DNA of 64,000 bases from Psychrobium sp051201665 (GCF_051201665.1 NZ_CP179210.1:2852001-2916000), one strand, 5' to 3'; shown: positions 52,681-61,905, numbered from the stretch's first letter. Program-made: numbers and translations. The notes: generated by a model from the letters alone, not told the origin.

Positions 52681-52685
52681 AATAA

Positions 52686-53846
52686 CTAAAGTAACGGATC
52701 TTCGTTTTTAACGACTTTTTCGCTCAATGAAAGAGTCTTAATTAAATGCAGCGCTCTATCAGCGCTATCACCTAATCCAAAAATATTAGACTGCTGAGCG
52801 ACAATTTGGGAGAACTCTTGTGAACCAACTTTCTCTATTGCTTTTGCAATATCATTTGTCTCTGTACCACAGAATAATACATTGTCATTACACATTCTGT
52901 CAGTTTGACGTCGCCCTACATTAATAGCAGCAACCGGAATTGAAGCTGCTTCGTAAATGCCGGCTGATGAATTACCAATGAGGAAGTCGCACTGCGAGAA
53001 AATAGATAAAAATAATTGTCGCTCTAAGTTTCTAAAAAAATAAAACTTTGAATCTCCTTGGTATTTTTCGATCACTGAAATGATTTTAGAATTATTACCA
53101 TCAGTGTTTGGAAAACTGACAAAAGAAAAAATATTGCGCTGAGCTAATTCACTCAAAATACTATCAAATACAATAGAATCATCTTCTGAAGAGGATGGCG
53201 AAGGGTGATATATAACTAATGCACAGCGCTCATAAGGAGAAATAGATAATTTTGATGCAACTTCTGACTTAGAGCTTGCTTCAAAGTTTTGAAATTTATC
53301 TAACGCAATACTACCAATAATACTAATGCGGTCTTCAGATTCACCAATCGCTTGCAGCCGACGTTTATGCTCCTTATGACAAACAAAATGGTATGTCGCT
53401 AGTTTTGATGTGGCATGACGAATAACTGTATCTTCATGCCCACCAGTTTCATGATCACCACCGTAAAAATGAATTGTAGGGATCTTTAAAAAAGTTCCAA
53501 GCATTCCACCCATTATTACATCTTCACGATCACCAGCAAACAATATGACATCAGGAGCATAAGAAGCAACGATATCTATACTATTTTGTAAAAATAAACT
53601 CGCCGTCTTTAATTTTGAACGAGTAGAGTCACCATCAATTAATGTCTCTAGCTCAGCTAAAAAATCTAGTCCATCCGCTTCGATGTGTTTTTTAGTTAAC
53701 CCGAAACGAGAAGATAAGTGTGCACCGGATACTAAAACTTTAAACTCAATTTCATTGTCATCTCGAAGCATATGATATAGAGGAGACAATAAATCATACT
53801 CGGCCCGAATTGACGTTAGCGCCAATATTTTAATTTTTTTACACAT
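52686..53846 (-). CDS. legG: Hydrolysing UDP-sugar 2-epimerase, probable LegG
   Basis: A 386-residue NeuC/LegG-family enzyme with ALTSIRAEYDLLSPLYHML at the N-terminus, VILFAGDREDVIMGGML, IHFYGGDHETGGHEDTVIRHATSKLA and GNSSAGIYEAASIPVAAINVGRRQ. It would release the NDP and invert C2 to give the substrate of the synthase at 46499. It is on the opposite strand to the other sugar genes, overlapping the MAF gene by 8 bp. Confidence 0.9.
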   Translation of the reverse strand: MCKKIKILALTSIRAEYDLLSPLYHMLRDDNEIEFKVLVSGAHLSSRFGLTKKHIEADGLDFLAELETLIDGDSTRSKLKTASLFLQNSIDIVASYAPDVILFAGDREDVIMGGMLGTFLKIPTIHFYGGDHETGGHEDTVIRHATSKLATYHFVCHKEHKRRLQAIGESEDRISIIGSIALDKFQNFEASSKSEVASKLSISPYERCALVIYHPSPSSSEDDSIVFDSILSELAQRNIFSFVSFPNTDGNNSKIISVIEKYQGDSKFYFFRNLERQLFLSIFSQCDFLIGNSSAGIYEAASIPVAAINVGRRQTDRMCNDNVLFCGTETNDIAKAIEKVGSQEFSQIVAQQSNIFGLGDSADRALHLIKTLSLSEKVVKNEDPLL

Positions 53847-56301
53847 TATTTATTTCACTGATAAGAAGACTAGCAGACTCATGATTAGGTTCTAATTGTA
53901 ATATAAAATCCAACGCCATTTTTGCCGCTTCATGATTGTTAATAGACAAATACAATGTCGCTAAGTCATACCAAACATTTACATGATTTGGGAAGGCCTC
54001 TAAAAACTGGGCGTAAGCATCAACTGCTTGTTCAATTTTTCCGTTGATGCTTAATATTTTGGCAAATAAAGGCAAATGTACCATTAACAAATGACTCAAT
54101 GTAGATAATACCATTTCAGCCTCTTCGTAACGTTCCATATCGATCAGGAGTGAGGCGGCAAGCTTATATTCTATTTCACTTAATATCTCAGAAGACACCA
54201 AATCAAAACTTTCAATGGCAGCTTTTTTCTCACCTACTAATACACTCAAATAAGCTTTAGCTAAGGCCAATAAAGATGCATGATTTTCACTTTGCACTTT
54301 CATTAACTCTAGTTGAATTATAATTTGCTCAATCCCCTGCACATGCCCATCAGTAAAAACTGTTCTAATTTTAGTCAGCAACTCACTTTCTTGAAACATA
54401 TCACGTCTAGATATTTCATCTATTGCGACGTGATACTGGTACTTTTTCAGCTCTTCTCTTTCAACTAGTTCTTGTAAGCGATCGCCTTCCTCTTTCCCTT
54501 CAAGGTTATTTGATACCCAAGTAGACAGAGCACCAAACTCTTGGTTTTTATTCCAATATTCAATTAATCCATCAATATTGGGATTATTACCTAGAGCATT
54601 CATTCTCCAGTTTAATCGAGTTACTGCAGGTTCTAACAATTCATGCAATAACTCTGAGCCAGTAATAAAACTTTGATAATACTGATTAGTCAGTTCTGTA
54701 ACTTCGTCAGATGAAGCTTGTTCAACACCTTCCAGTGCCAACATTTTTACGAATTCACTAATAGCGACCTTTTTAATTAATGGCGCTAAATAGCCATATT
54801 TTTTCGACAATTTATCTTCAACTTGTTGTATTTTCTTTGAAGCCTGCATACGTTTTTTATCTGTTTGAGCAGAACTGCTTAATACGATATTCGCTTCAAT
54901 TGCTTGACGAGAAAGCTTTTTAATTGTATTTAAATCACTATCTACGCGTTCAAACTCACGCTTTAACGTATTTAAATACTGGCGCTGAAGATTGGTTGTT
55001 AGTTTAGGAAGCTCTGCTAAAACATCCATTTTAGAGCAGGGAAAAACAATATCTTGTTTATCACGATAACTAATATTTTCAACCTGAGCTGCTGTAAAAG
55101 ACAGGTTATAAACTTGGACATTGTTATCAAGTGCATATTTCGCTTGACCAGCTATTGTTTCAATTGCTATAGAAAAGTTATTAGTCGTTTCAGCCCAATC
55201 TCCCTTATAAGTTTTAACCCACTGGCCTTGAAGAGATATGTAGGCAGAGTTATCAGCTTCAACACTACCACTTGTATGAGATTTTCCAGTGGAATCGAAA
55301 CACAAATCTACGCCAGATAATAAAATTTGTGCAAATCCCATATTAACGGCTAGTAATAATGCAATATTTGAAACAGTAGGCCCACCGGCAAAGGAACAAT
55401 CGTCATTTAACGAAGTTTCCCAAGGCAATAAATTTCCCACATAAATAGATTTATGTCGCCATTGTGATAACAACTGACTATTAATGTGGTTACCGTTGAC
55501 TAAAAGTGTTGAAGAGTCAAAATCTAACAACTCTTTACTGTTATTATAACTAGCTTGCGAGGGATCGACAGAAACTACGATATCGGGTTTAATGCCTTCG
55601 CTTTGTAACTTTGTAGAAAGTCGAGCAACAGCAATGACTGTTAATCGGTCTTGATTTTCTTTTACCCACTCTAAATCAAGATCTAACGATGGCCCTCCCG
55701 CCAAAATAATGGCAGTTTGCCCAGAAAACCTTTTGTGTAATCGATGACTACTAATCACGTTATATGAAGAATTATTAAGCTGTTTAATAATAAAATCGCG
55801 GCAACCAAACCCTAACTTATTATCTAATTTCAATTTGTCACACAAAGCTTCGACGTCCATTCTAGCGTTATTATAAGCCGTATTATTGACTTCAGTTACT
55901 GCAATAGAACGATGTGTTTTAAACCGTTCAACATATAAATAAGATTCCCTATATTGCTCATCGTATCCATTTAAAAACTCTTGAGGTGTGCAAAATTTTA
56001 ACTTTTGTTCCAACTCCAAAGGTAGATCTGGCTTAATTAATGGAAGATATTGCTCAAGCTCGATAAATAAGTAGCAAGATTTCTCAGGGATACCATGCTC
56101 TATTAAGTATTGTATTAATAATCCTGAATCAGTCCCAATAACAATGTGATAACTCTCAGTTTCAAAAAAATCTGCAGATATATGCCGACGATAAATATCA
56201 CTAGAGTGCTGTTGGAGAAATGAGTCACCATTTACTGAATATAAATATTGCTCTCCAAAGTTTGTAGCAACTAGCGTTTCTTGAAAGTTATCGTGGTGCA
56301 T
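53839..56301 (-). CDS. Motility-associated (MAF) flagellin glycosyltransferase with C-terminal TPR-like region
   Basis: An 820-residue MAF-family protein. The N-terminal region (1-190) is followed by the DUF115/6-HMPPK-like core with AGGPSLD at 201-207, SVDP near 244-247, AGGPTVSN at 305-312 and GVDL at 330-333. These proteins transfer pseudaminic or legionaminic acid from the CMP-sugar to Ser/Thr of flagellin. After a helical middle (430-560) the C-terminal 160 residues look like TPR repeats ('HVNVWYDLATLYLSINNHEAAKMALDFILQLEPNHESA'), perhaps for flagellin or FliS recognition. Its partner legG overlaps the 3' end. Confidence 0.92.
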   Translation of the reverse strand: MHHDNFQETLVATNFGEQYLYSVNGDSFLQQHSSDIYRRHISADFFETESYHIVIGTDSGLLIQYLIEHGIPEKSCYLFIELEQYLPLIKPDLPLELEQKLKFCTPQEFLNGYDEQYRESYLYVERFKTHRSIAVTEVNNTAYNNARMDVEALCDKLKLDNKLGFGCRDFIIKQLNNSSYNVISSHRLHKRFSGQTAIILAGGPSLDLDLEWVKENQDRLTVIAVARLSTKLQSEGIKPDIVVSVDPSQASYNNSKELLDFDSSTLLVNGNHINSQLLSQWRHKSIYVGNLLPWETSLNDDCSFAGGPTVSNIALLLAVNMGFAQILLSGVDLCFDSTGKSHTSGSVEADNSAYISLQGQWVKTYKGDWAETTNNFSIAIETIAGQAKYALDNNVQVYNLSFTAAQVENISYRDKQDIVFPCSKMDVLAELPKLTTNLQRQYLNTLKREFERVDSDLNTIKKLSRQAIEANIVLSSSAQTDKKRMQASKKIQQVEDKLSKKYGYLAPLIKKVAISEFVKMLALEGVEQASSDEVTELTNQYYQSFITGSELLHELLEPAVTRLNWRMNALGNNPNIDGLIEYWNKNQEFGALSTWVSNNLEGKEEGDRLQELVEREELKKYQYHVAIDEISRRDMFQESELLTKIRTVFTDGHVQGIEQIIIQLELMKVQSENHASLLALAKAYLSVLVGEKKAAIESFDLVSSEILSEIEYKLAASLLIDMERYEEAEMVLSTLSHLLMVHLPLFAKILSINGKIEQAVDAYAQFLEAFPNHVNVWYDLATLYLSINNHEAAKMALDFILQLEPNHESASLLISEINNV

Positions 56302-56365
56302 AAAAGGTCCATTAAATATTACGACATTAAATCGTTATAGCAATTATTAAGCCAAATCTATAAAG

Positions 56366-56380
56366 TGGCACAATATCTGC
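56366..56380 (+). promoter_or_regulatory. Sigma-54 promoter candidate before fliS
   Basis: Plus strand TGGCACAATATCTGC: perfect -24 TGGCAC, GG-N10-GC, and CTGC at -12. The predicted start is near 56392, about 63 nt before the fliS ATG. Confidence 0.7.
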
Positions 56381-56402
56381 TTAACAAAAATATGATTTTT
56401 GT

Positions 56403-56421
56403 TAGCGTAGCAACTACGCTA
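56403..56421 (+). other. Hairpin in the fliS leader
   Basis: A perfect 8-bp stem TAGCGTAG/CTACGCTA with a 3-nt loop lies about 34 bases before the fliS start codon, inside the predicted leader. Confidence 0.45.
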
Positions 56422-56454
56422 TTATAATTTAGTTTTATATTATCAGGTATATCC

Positions 56455-56856
56455 ATGACAAGACATTCAATAAAAACATATACTCAAAATAGCGTAACCG
56501 GCACAGCGGATACTCCGCATCAACTGGTATCTGCTATTTTTCGCCAATTATTGGGTAACATGGCAGCAGCAAAAGGTGCAATTGCACAAAATGATATTGA
56601 AAGAAGAAATACGTTGATTAATAAAGCAACGTCGCTTATCGCAGTTCTTCAAGATTCACTGGACTTTGAACTAGGCGGCGACCTATCAAATAATTTAGCT
56701 TCTCTTTATGAGTATTGTTCACTTTTATTATTTAAAGCAAATATCGAAAATAGTGCAGAGAAATTAGAGGAAGCGATTCAAATTTTATTACCGTTAAAAT
56801 CTGCTTGGGATCAAATCCCTACTGAGGAGCGTAATAAAACAGGATTTACGAAATAA
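56455..56856 (+). CDS. fliS: Flagellin chaperone FliS
   Basis: A 133-residue helical-bundle export chaperone for flagellin. Features: 'YTQNSVTGTADTPHQLVSAIFRQLLGNMAAAKGAI' (the TASPHELI-type motif), then ERRNTLINKATSLIAVLQDSLDFELGGDLSNNLASLYEY. It is followed 1 bp later by the fliT-like gene. It is on the plus strand, facing fliD, which is unusual for the order. Confidence 0.95.
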   Translation: MTRHSIKTYTQNSVTGTADTPHQLVSAIFRQLLGNMAAAKGAIAQNDIERRNTLINKATSLIAVLQDSLDFELGGDLSNNLASLYEYCSLLLFKANIENSAEKLEEAIQILLPLKSAWDQIPTEERNKTGFTK

Positions 56857-56857
56857 T

Positions 56858-57184
56858 ATGTGTGTTGAACAAACTATCAGAAAAATCATAGAACAGTCTC
56901 AACTCATGATAACTATGCTCGATAAACTAGAGCGCCCAATTTGTGATTCCGATGAGATTAAAGCTATTGAGCAACTTAGCCAAGAGCGAAATGTTGCAAT
57001 TAATAACTTGTTTCTTAACTTTTCTGGTGCCGCACTTTCTCAACATCCAAGTTTACTCGATGAGTTTCAAAGTATTGACAAGCAATTGACACAACATGCT
57101 GAACACTTGAAGACTTTAATGTCAAAACAGATACTTACACAAAAGAAAAACACAAAGGCAACTCAACTATATAAGTCGATTTAA
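56858..57184 (+). CDS. fliT: FliT-like flagellar export chaperone
   Basis: A 108-residue, almost wholly helical protein directly after fliS. Size and position fit FliT/FlaI, the FliD chaperone. Sequence support is weak because the family is highly variable. It ends 15 bp before a bidirectional terminator. Confidence 0.7.
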   Translation: MCVEQTIRKIIEQSQLMITMLDKLERPICDSDEIKAIEQLSQERNVAINNLFLNFSGAALSQHPSLLDEFQSIDKQLTQHAEHLKTLMSKQILTQKKNTKATQLYKSI

Positions 57185-57199
57185 CGATAGGGTTTCAAT

Positions 57200-57230
57200 C
57201 ATAAAAAACGGTAAAATGCCGTTTTTTATG
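57200..57230. terminator. Bidirectional intrinsic terminator between fliT and fliD
   Basis: A perfect 12-bp stem CATAAAAAACGG / CCGTTTTTTATG with a 7-nt loop. The A/T arms give a U tract on both strands, so it serves fliST (plus) and fliD (minus). Confidence 0.9.
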
Positions 57231-57248
57231 ACAAATTAAAACGTTTAA

Positions 57249-58652
57249 CTACCGATTATTTCCGTAGTTCGGTACATTTTGTAATTGAGCTAATGCACCA
57301 CTACTTGAGGCATTCAACCCAGCAACAAGCGAATCCATTGCATTATATTGTGAAAATAACCTTGCTTCCAGACGATCCATTTTTGTATTAAAATCTTCAA
57401 CACTTTCATCTAAATCTTTTAATTGATTATTGTACGAATCAACACGGCCATCTAATAAACCATCACTTTGAGTATATGACTCTAGTCTCTGGTCAAACTT
57501 CACGGCGAAGCCAGGGTTGGCATCACTTCCTAAAAAGAATGATTGCACAGCATCAGGATCACGTTCTAATTGTTCATTAAGTAAATCATCATCGAAAGAA
57601 AGTTCACCATAACGATCAGTTGTTACACCGAGTTGTCCCAGTGTCAAAGTTCCACCATCAGACGTATCATACGGAGAACTAATAAAATTACGCAATCCAG
57701 AATTCAAACTACGTAACATAGAATCACCTGACAGAATTCCTCCAGTTTCACCTTCTCCACCAGATTTACCTATCTCATCAGCAATGTCGTTATAAGCATT
57801 ATAAGCAGCCACAAATTTCGTTAATGTGTCTTTAATAATATTATTATTTTCTGACACAGCTATTGATGAAGTATCATCATCAACGTCATGTGCTTTTTTC
57901 ACATCTATGGTAACGCCTTGGATAGCGTTTTTAAATTCATTGGTAGAGCTAGTAAGATTAATAGTACCATCTACCGTAATTGACGCGTCTCTTGCTTGCG
58001 TTAATTCTGTCAACTTTGTTGCAGGGTCAGCATTATCTTTATCTAGTTCAGCTAAACGGCCTGAGGCACCAGAGACACTAATTTTTAACGCGTTATCAAT
58101 ACCAGTTTCTTTAGCACTCATAACTAGTCTTTGTGCACCGTCAGCATCAGTAATTATAGTGGCTGTTGTAGAATCGTTATCATCTGCGTTATTTATCTTA
58201 TCTCTAATGTCTTTCAGAGTATCAGTATCAGAAATATCAACATCAAAAGTTGAATTACCATCTGAAGTCGCCATTGAAATAGTTCCTGCACCTAATGTTT
58301 CTTCGTTAGTAAACGTTGAACTAATAACTTTATGTGCGGCAGCCAAATTATTAACTTGTATATCAAAACTACCTGTTTGAGCTGTCTTATCAGACGTCAC
58401 ATCGATAAAGTCATCACCACCAGATATACTGCGCTTTTGAAAGTTATCAGAAGATGTCAAATTTTCCAGTGATGACTGTAATTTATCAAGTTCACTTTTT
58501 AGCGCTCCAACAGCAGAGATAGATGTATCTAGGTTAGTGCGTTGGACATTCGTACGTTGTTCAAATGGCGCCTTTTCTGCATCGACTAAGCCATTAACAA
58601 TATCGTTAACGGGGAGGCCTGATCCTATTCCTGTGAATGAAATACCTGACAT
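57249..58652 (-). CDS. fliD: Flagellar cap protein FliD
   Basis: A 467-residue filament cap protein. The N-terminal ISFTGIGSGLPVNDIVNGLVDAEKAPFEQR and the C-terminal coiled coil (DGRVDSYNNQLKDLDESVEDFNTKMDRLEARLFSQYNAMDSLVAGLNA) are the FliD_N and FliD_C signatures. The variable middle is Asp/Thr-rich. It follows flaG by 39 bp. Length is normal. Confidence 0.97.
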   Translation of the reverse strand: MSGISFTGIGSGLPVNDIVNGLVDAEKAPFEQRTNVQRTNLDTSISAVGALKSELDKLQSSLENLTSSDNFQKRSISGGDDFIDVTSDKTAQTGSFDIQVNNLAAAHKVISSTFTNEETLGAGTISMATSDGNSTFDVDISDTDTLKDIRDKINNADDNDSTTATIITDADGAQRLVMSAKETGIDNALKISVSGASGRLAELDKDNADPATKLTELTQARDASITVDGTINLTSSTNEFKNAIQGVTIDVKKAHDVDDDTSSIAVSENNNIIKDTLTKFVAAYNAYNDIADEIGKSGGEGETGGILSGDSMLRSLNSGLRNFISSPYDTSDGGTLTLGQLGVTTDRYGELSFDDDLLNEQLERDPDAVQSFFLGSDANPGFAVKFDQRLESYTQSDGLLDGRVDSYNNQLKDLDESVEDFNTKMDRLEARLFSQYNAMDSLVAGLNASSSGALAQLQNVPNYGNNR

Positions 58653-58691
58653 AATACAACTCCATTAGAATTCGAAATGATAAACAACCAG

Positions 58692-59114
58692 CTAAGCTTG
58701 TGAATTAATAAAATTACCAGCGGCATCTGACAGTTTTGCAACAAGTTCCAATACCTCTTCAGATGGGTACTGGCGCACGATCTCTTCAGTTTCACGGTCA
58801 ATGACTTTGATCACATCACGACCAGAATCTTCATCAACACTAAACTGTAGTCCCTTATTGAGACTACCAACAAATTCCTGCAATTTTTCAGCCAATACTT
58901 CAAGCTGTTCTTTAGGAATATCTTCAGTAAACTGAGTGCTATTAATTTTCTTATTGTCAGTATCAACAATATCAGAATTAACTAACTCTTCAGTCTTCTG
59001 ATAACTAGTCACAACAGTATTGCCGTTAACCTGAGCATTTTTGTCAACTTTAGTTTGCTCAGCTGAATGCAGTGTTGACAATTGGTGTCCAATTGTAGAT
59101 GAATCAATATTCAT
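58692..59114 (-). CDS. flaG: FlaG protein
   Basis: A 140-residue protein. The variable N-terminal half is followed by the FlaG domain 'LAEKLQEFVGSLNKGLQFSVDEDSGRDVIKVIDRETEEIVRQYPSEEVLELVAKL'. It influences filament length in relatives. It is encoded between flagellin and fliD as usual. No confident promoter was found in the 215-bp gap upstream. Confidence 0.95.
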   Translation of the reverse strand: MNIDSSTIGHQLSTLHSAEQTKVDKNAQVNGNTVVTSYQKTEELVNSDIVDTDNKKINSTQFTEDIPKEQLEVLAEKLQEFVGSLNKGLQFSVDEDSGRDVIKVIDRETEEIVRQYPSEEVLELVAKLSDAAGNFINSQA

Positions 59115-59221
59115 TTCTCTTTCCCCTTATATTGCTCAGATAAATTTTTGGCACTACTTCCTGTGTCAATTGCAATATCCCACATGGAATTAAAGTTACT
59201 CTATATTAACAACTTCTACAT

Positions 59222-59256
59222 ACAAAAACACCGTTGCTGAAAATCAGGCAACGGTT
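59222..59256 (-). terminator. Intrinsic terminator after the smaller flagellin
   Basis: Stem CCGTTGC (59231-59237) with GCAACGG (59248-59254), followed on the minus strand by GTTTTTG. A further hairpin, GCCTACC/GGTAGGC at 59299-59316, lies between it and the flagellin stop. Confidence 0.8.
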
Positions 59257-59329
59257 ATTTGGAGGTTTCTCCATATATCAAATGAAGTAATGGAGAAAGC
59301 CTACCTAAAGGTAGGCTCGCCTTCAACCA

Positions 59330-60157
59330 TTAACCTAACAAGCTTAATGCCGCTTGTGGTAACTGGTTTGCCTGCGCAAGAATCGAAGTTCCCGCTTGTT
59401 GTAAAATTTGATTTTTAGTCATTGCTGCTGTTTCTGTAGCGAAATCTGTATCACGAATACGGCTACGAGAAGCAGCAACGTTTTCTTGTACATTCGCTAG
59501 ATTAGAAATTGTATGCTCAAAACGGTTTTGAACAGCACCCAGATCAGCACGAGTTGAATCAACTTTGGCGATTGCCTTATCAATGCTTGTAATCGCTGAC
59601 TGTGCGCCAGTTTGAGTTGTTACATTTAGTACCGCTGCATCCACAGATAAAGCAGCTGCATCTAAATCTCCCATTTTAACTGTAATAGTTTCATTGGCTT
59701 TAGCACCTACTTGAAATGTTACACCCGCAGAGAAACTACCACTTAATAATGCTCTATCGCCAAACGATGTTTTGTCAGAAATACGTGTCAACTCAGTTTG
59801 CAGCGCTATTATTTCTTTATTAATTGACGTTCTGTCTTCGACTGAGTTTGAACCATTGGCAGACTGAACTGATAAATCACGCATACGTTGTAAGATATTA
59901 GTAGACTCTTGTAGCGCACCCTCAGCAGTTTGTGCCATTGAGATACCATCTTGAGCATTACGTTGAGCAACACCTAAACCATTAATCTGTGAAGTTAAAC
60001 GGTTTGAAATTTGTAAACCTGCCGCATCATCTTTTGCGCTGTTGATACGCATACCAGATGATAAACGTTGCATTGAAGTTTGTAAGCCCATAGTAGACTT
60101 ATTTAGGTTGTTTTGACCATTCAATGAAGCAGTGTTAGTAGATACGAATAAAGCCAT
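59330..60157 (-). CDS. Flagellin, smaller (275 aa)
   Basis: The conserved N-terminal D0/D1 is about residues 1-140 (MALFVSTNTASLNGQNNLNKS, SGMRINSAKDDAAGLQISNRL) and the C-terminal D1/D0 about 185-275 (ESRSRIRDTDFATETAAMTKNQILQQAGTSILAQAN-like). Only about 45 residues lie between, so D2/D3 domains are absent. RBS AGGAGA precedes the ATG. It is driven by a sigma-28 promoter. Ser/Thr of D1 are potential sites for the MAF-transferred sugar. Confidence 0.97.
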   Translation of the reverse strand: MALFVSTNTASLNGQNNLNKSTMGLQTSMQRLSSGMRINSAKDDAAGLQISNRLTSQINGLGVAQRNAQDGISMAQTAEGALQESTNILQRMRDLSVQSANGSNSVEDRTSINKEIIALQTELTRISDKTSFGDRALLSGSFSAGVTFQVGAKANETITVKMGDLDAAALSVDAAVLNVTTQTGAQSAITSIDKAIAKVDSTRADLGAVQNRFEHTISNLANVQENVAASRSRIRDTDFATETAAMTKNQILQQAGTSILAQANQLPQAALSLLG

Positions 60158-60236
60158 GATGATTCTCCTATTTAGCTTAATGCTAAAGTTATTAACTTGG
60201 TTAAAGTATGTAAGGGTGTGTTCCCTTGATAATTAC

Positions 60237-60263
60237 TTAACGGCGGCAATAGGAGGTTCTTTA
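60237..60263 (-). promoter_or_regulatory. Sigma-28 (FliA) promoter before the smaller flagellin
   Basis: On the minus strand TAAA (60260-60263) and GCCGTTAA (60237-60244) are separated by exactly 15 bases. The -10 element differs from the consensus GCCGATAA at one position. The predicted leader is about 70 nt. The cognate sigma factor is encoded at 19960-20676. Confidence 0.85.
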
Positions 60264-60379
60264 ATATTTATTTTAAAAAAAACGTAATTAATTTTAAGCC
60301 ATTGATTTTAAATCAAAATTAAATTTATTATTTTTTAAGTGGCAATATTATGCCGCTATTTTTATAAAAATAAAACAAC

Positions 60380-60405
60380 AAAAAGCCCACCAGAGTGGGC
60401 TTTTT
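60380..60405 (-). terminator. Intrinsic terminator after the larger flagellin
   Basis: Stem AAAAAGCCCAC / GTGGGCTTTTT with a 4-nt loop. The arm itself gives a U5 tail on the minus strand. It is located 35 bp past the flagellin stop. Confidence 0.93.
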
Positions 60406-60439
60406 GTTTGCGCTAGCAGTATTAATACAAAGTGTTTGT

Positions 60440-61891
60440 CTAACCACCCAATAATTGTACCGCTGCTTGAGGGATTTGATTCGCTTGCGACAAGATTGAT
60501 GTACCTGCTTGTTGCAAGATTTGGTTTTTCGTCATCATTGCTGTTTCTACAGCAAAATCTGTATCGCGAATTCGGCTACGCGCGGCAGAGTTATTCTCTA
60601 CAACATTCGATAAATTAGAGATAGTAGTATCTAAACGGTTTTGAATCGCACCCATCATAGCACGGTTACTATCGATGAAGGCCAGTGCGTTATCGATAAC
60701 AGAAATAGATAACTGTGCGCCAATTGCTTTACTTACGTCAATATTATCTACCGATTCAAGTTGAGCTGATTTTACTGTTGTCGCAGCAACTGATACATCA
60801 CTACCTTGAACTGTATAGTTAATCGGAGAAGACAAGCGTACAACACCTGTCGCAGTGCCTGCAGGCGCTGCGTTATTGATAGTGAACGTATCACCAGTAC
60901 CAGCACCTTCGTAATCAAGAGATTCAATATCTAAATCTTTAGTGCCAACATAACCAGCAATGTTGATGTCATCTCCCTTTTCACTTGTAAGCACAACTTT
61001 GTCATCAATGACTTCAGCAGTAATACCTGTCTTACCTGAAATCTTGTTAATTTCATTGGCTAGTGGATCAGCGCTAGTAGCACTGACAGCCGCAGATACT
61101 TGAATTGGCGTACCGTTTGAGCCCTCAAGGGTAAACGCTAATGAACCACCAGTACCAAAGTCAGTAAGGTCTAACTCGACACCAGTACGAGCATCAGCTT
61201 TTGCAGAAGAATCACTTGCATTAATCGCAGTGGCTAATTCAGCAGCAGAGTTGCCTGCCGCACCGAGACCAGCGTCAGTACCTTCACTACTTACGATTGA
61301 TAAAGTACCATTTACCGAATTTGCAGCACCTACAGCGCCATATCCGACAGAGCCGTCGCCAGCAATATCTGTCTCATAAGATCCAATATCTTTAGCGCCA
61401 AAGGCTGCGAGGCCCATATTAATGGTCTCAAAAGACTTAGCACCAACCTGGAAGCTTTCTGTACCAAATGAGCCATCAAGTAATTTGCGATCACCAAACG
61501 TTGTTGTCTCAGCAATACGTGTTAACTCTTGCTGTAGTTGCGTCACTTCTTCTTGAATTGCGCGTCTATCTTCAGGCGAGTTTGAACCATTTGCTGCTTG
61601 AATTGATAAATCACGCATACGATGCAGGATATTAGTCGACTCTTGTAGAGCACCCTCAGCAGATTGAGCTAATGAGATACCATCCCCGGCATTTCGAATA
61701 GCTACATTCAAACCTGAAATCTGTGACGTTAAACGATTTGATATTTGCAGACCCGCCGCATCATCTTTTGCACTATTAATGCGTAAACCAGAAGATAAAC
61801 GTTGCATTGATGTAGAAAGTGCTGAGCCTGATGTTCCTAAATTACGTTGTGCATTTAGCGACGTTACATTTGTTTGTACTGTAAGAGCCAT
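60440..61891 (-). CDS. Flagellin, larger (483 aa), sigma-54-driven
   Basis: The D0/D1 ends are nearly the same as in the smaller flagellin (SGLRINSAKDDAAGLQISNRL at 34-54; RIRDTDFAVETAMMTKNQILQQAGTSIL near the C-terminus). It has an inserted central region of about 200 residues (about 175-385) rich in Gly, Ala, Ser, Thr and Asp, forming outer domains. The insert has many Ser/Thr. A strong GGAGGC ribosome site precedes the ATG. A near-consensus sigma-54 promoter and structured leader lie upstream, echoing the vibrio pattern in which one flagellin is sigma-54-dependent and the rest use sigma-28. Confidence 0.97.
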   Translation of the reverse strand: MALTVQTNVTSLNAQRNLGTSGSALSTSMQRLSSGLRINSAKDDAAGLQISNRLTSQISGLNVAIRNAGDGISLAQSAEGALQESTNILHRMRDLSIQAANGSNSPEDRRAIQEEVTQLQQELTRIAETTTFGDRKLLDGSFGTESFQVGAKSFETINMGLAAFGAKDIGSYETDIAGDGSVGYGAVGAANSVNGTLSIVSSEGTDAGLGAAGNSAAELATAINASDSSAKADARTGVELDLTDFGTGGSLAFTLEGSNGTPIQVSAAVSATSADPLANEINKISGKTGITAEVIDDKVVLTSEKGDDINIAGYVGTKDLDIESLDYEGAGTGDTFTINNAAPAGTATGVVRLSSPINYTVQGSDVSVAATTVKSAQLESVDNIDVSKAIGAQLSISVIDNALAFIDSNRAMMGAIQNRLDTTISNLSNVVENNSAARSRIRDTDFAVETAMMTKNQILQQAGTSILSQANQIPQAAVQLLGG

Positions 61892-61905
61892 AATATAGCC
61901 TCCAC

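Noticed and set aside
43487..53846. Island considered as a pseudaminic acid (Pse) or sialic acid pathway
   Set aside because: The dehydratase has the PglF/CapD-type motif rather than that of PseB, no PseG/PseH-type genes are seen, and the aminotransferase and 2-epimerase look LegC/LegG-like. Plain sialic acid would not need a dehydratase or aminotransferase.
59115..59329. Sigma-28 or sigma-54 promoter before flaG
   Set aside because: No element with correct spacing; TTGGCACTAC on the plus strand lacks a -12 box and points the wrong way.
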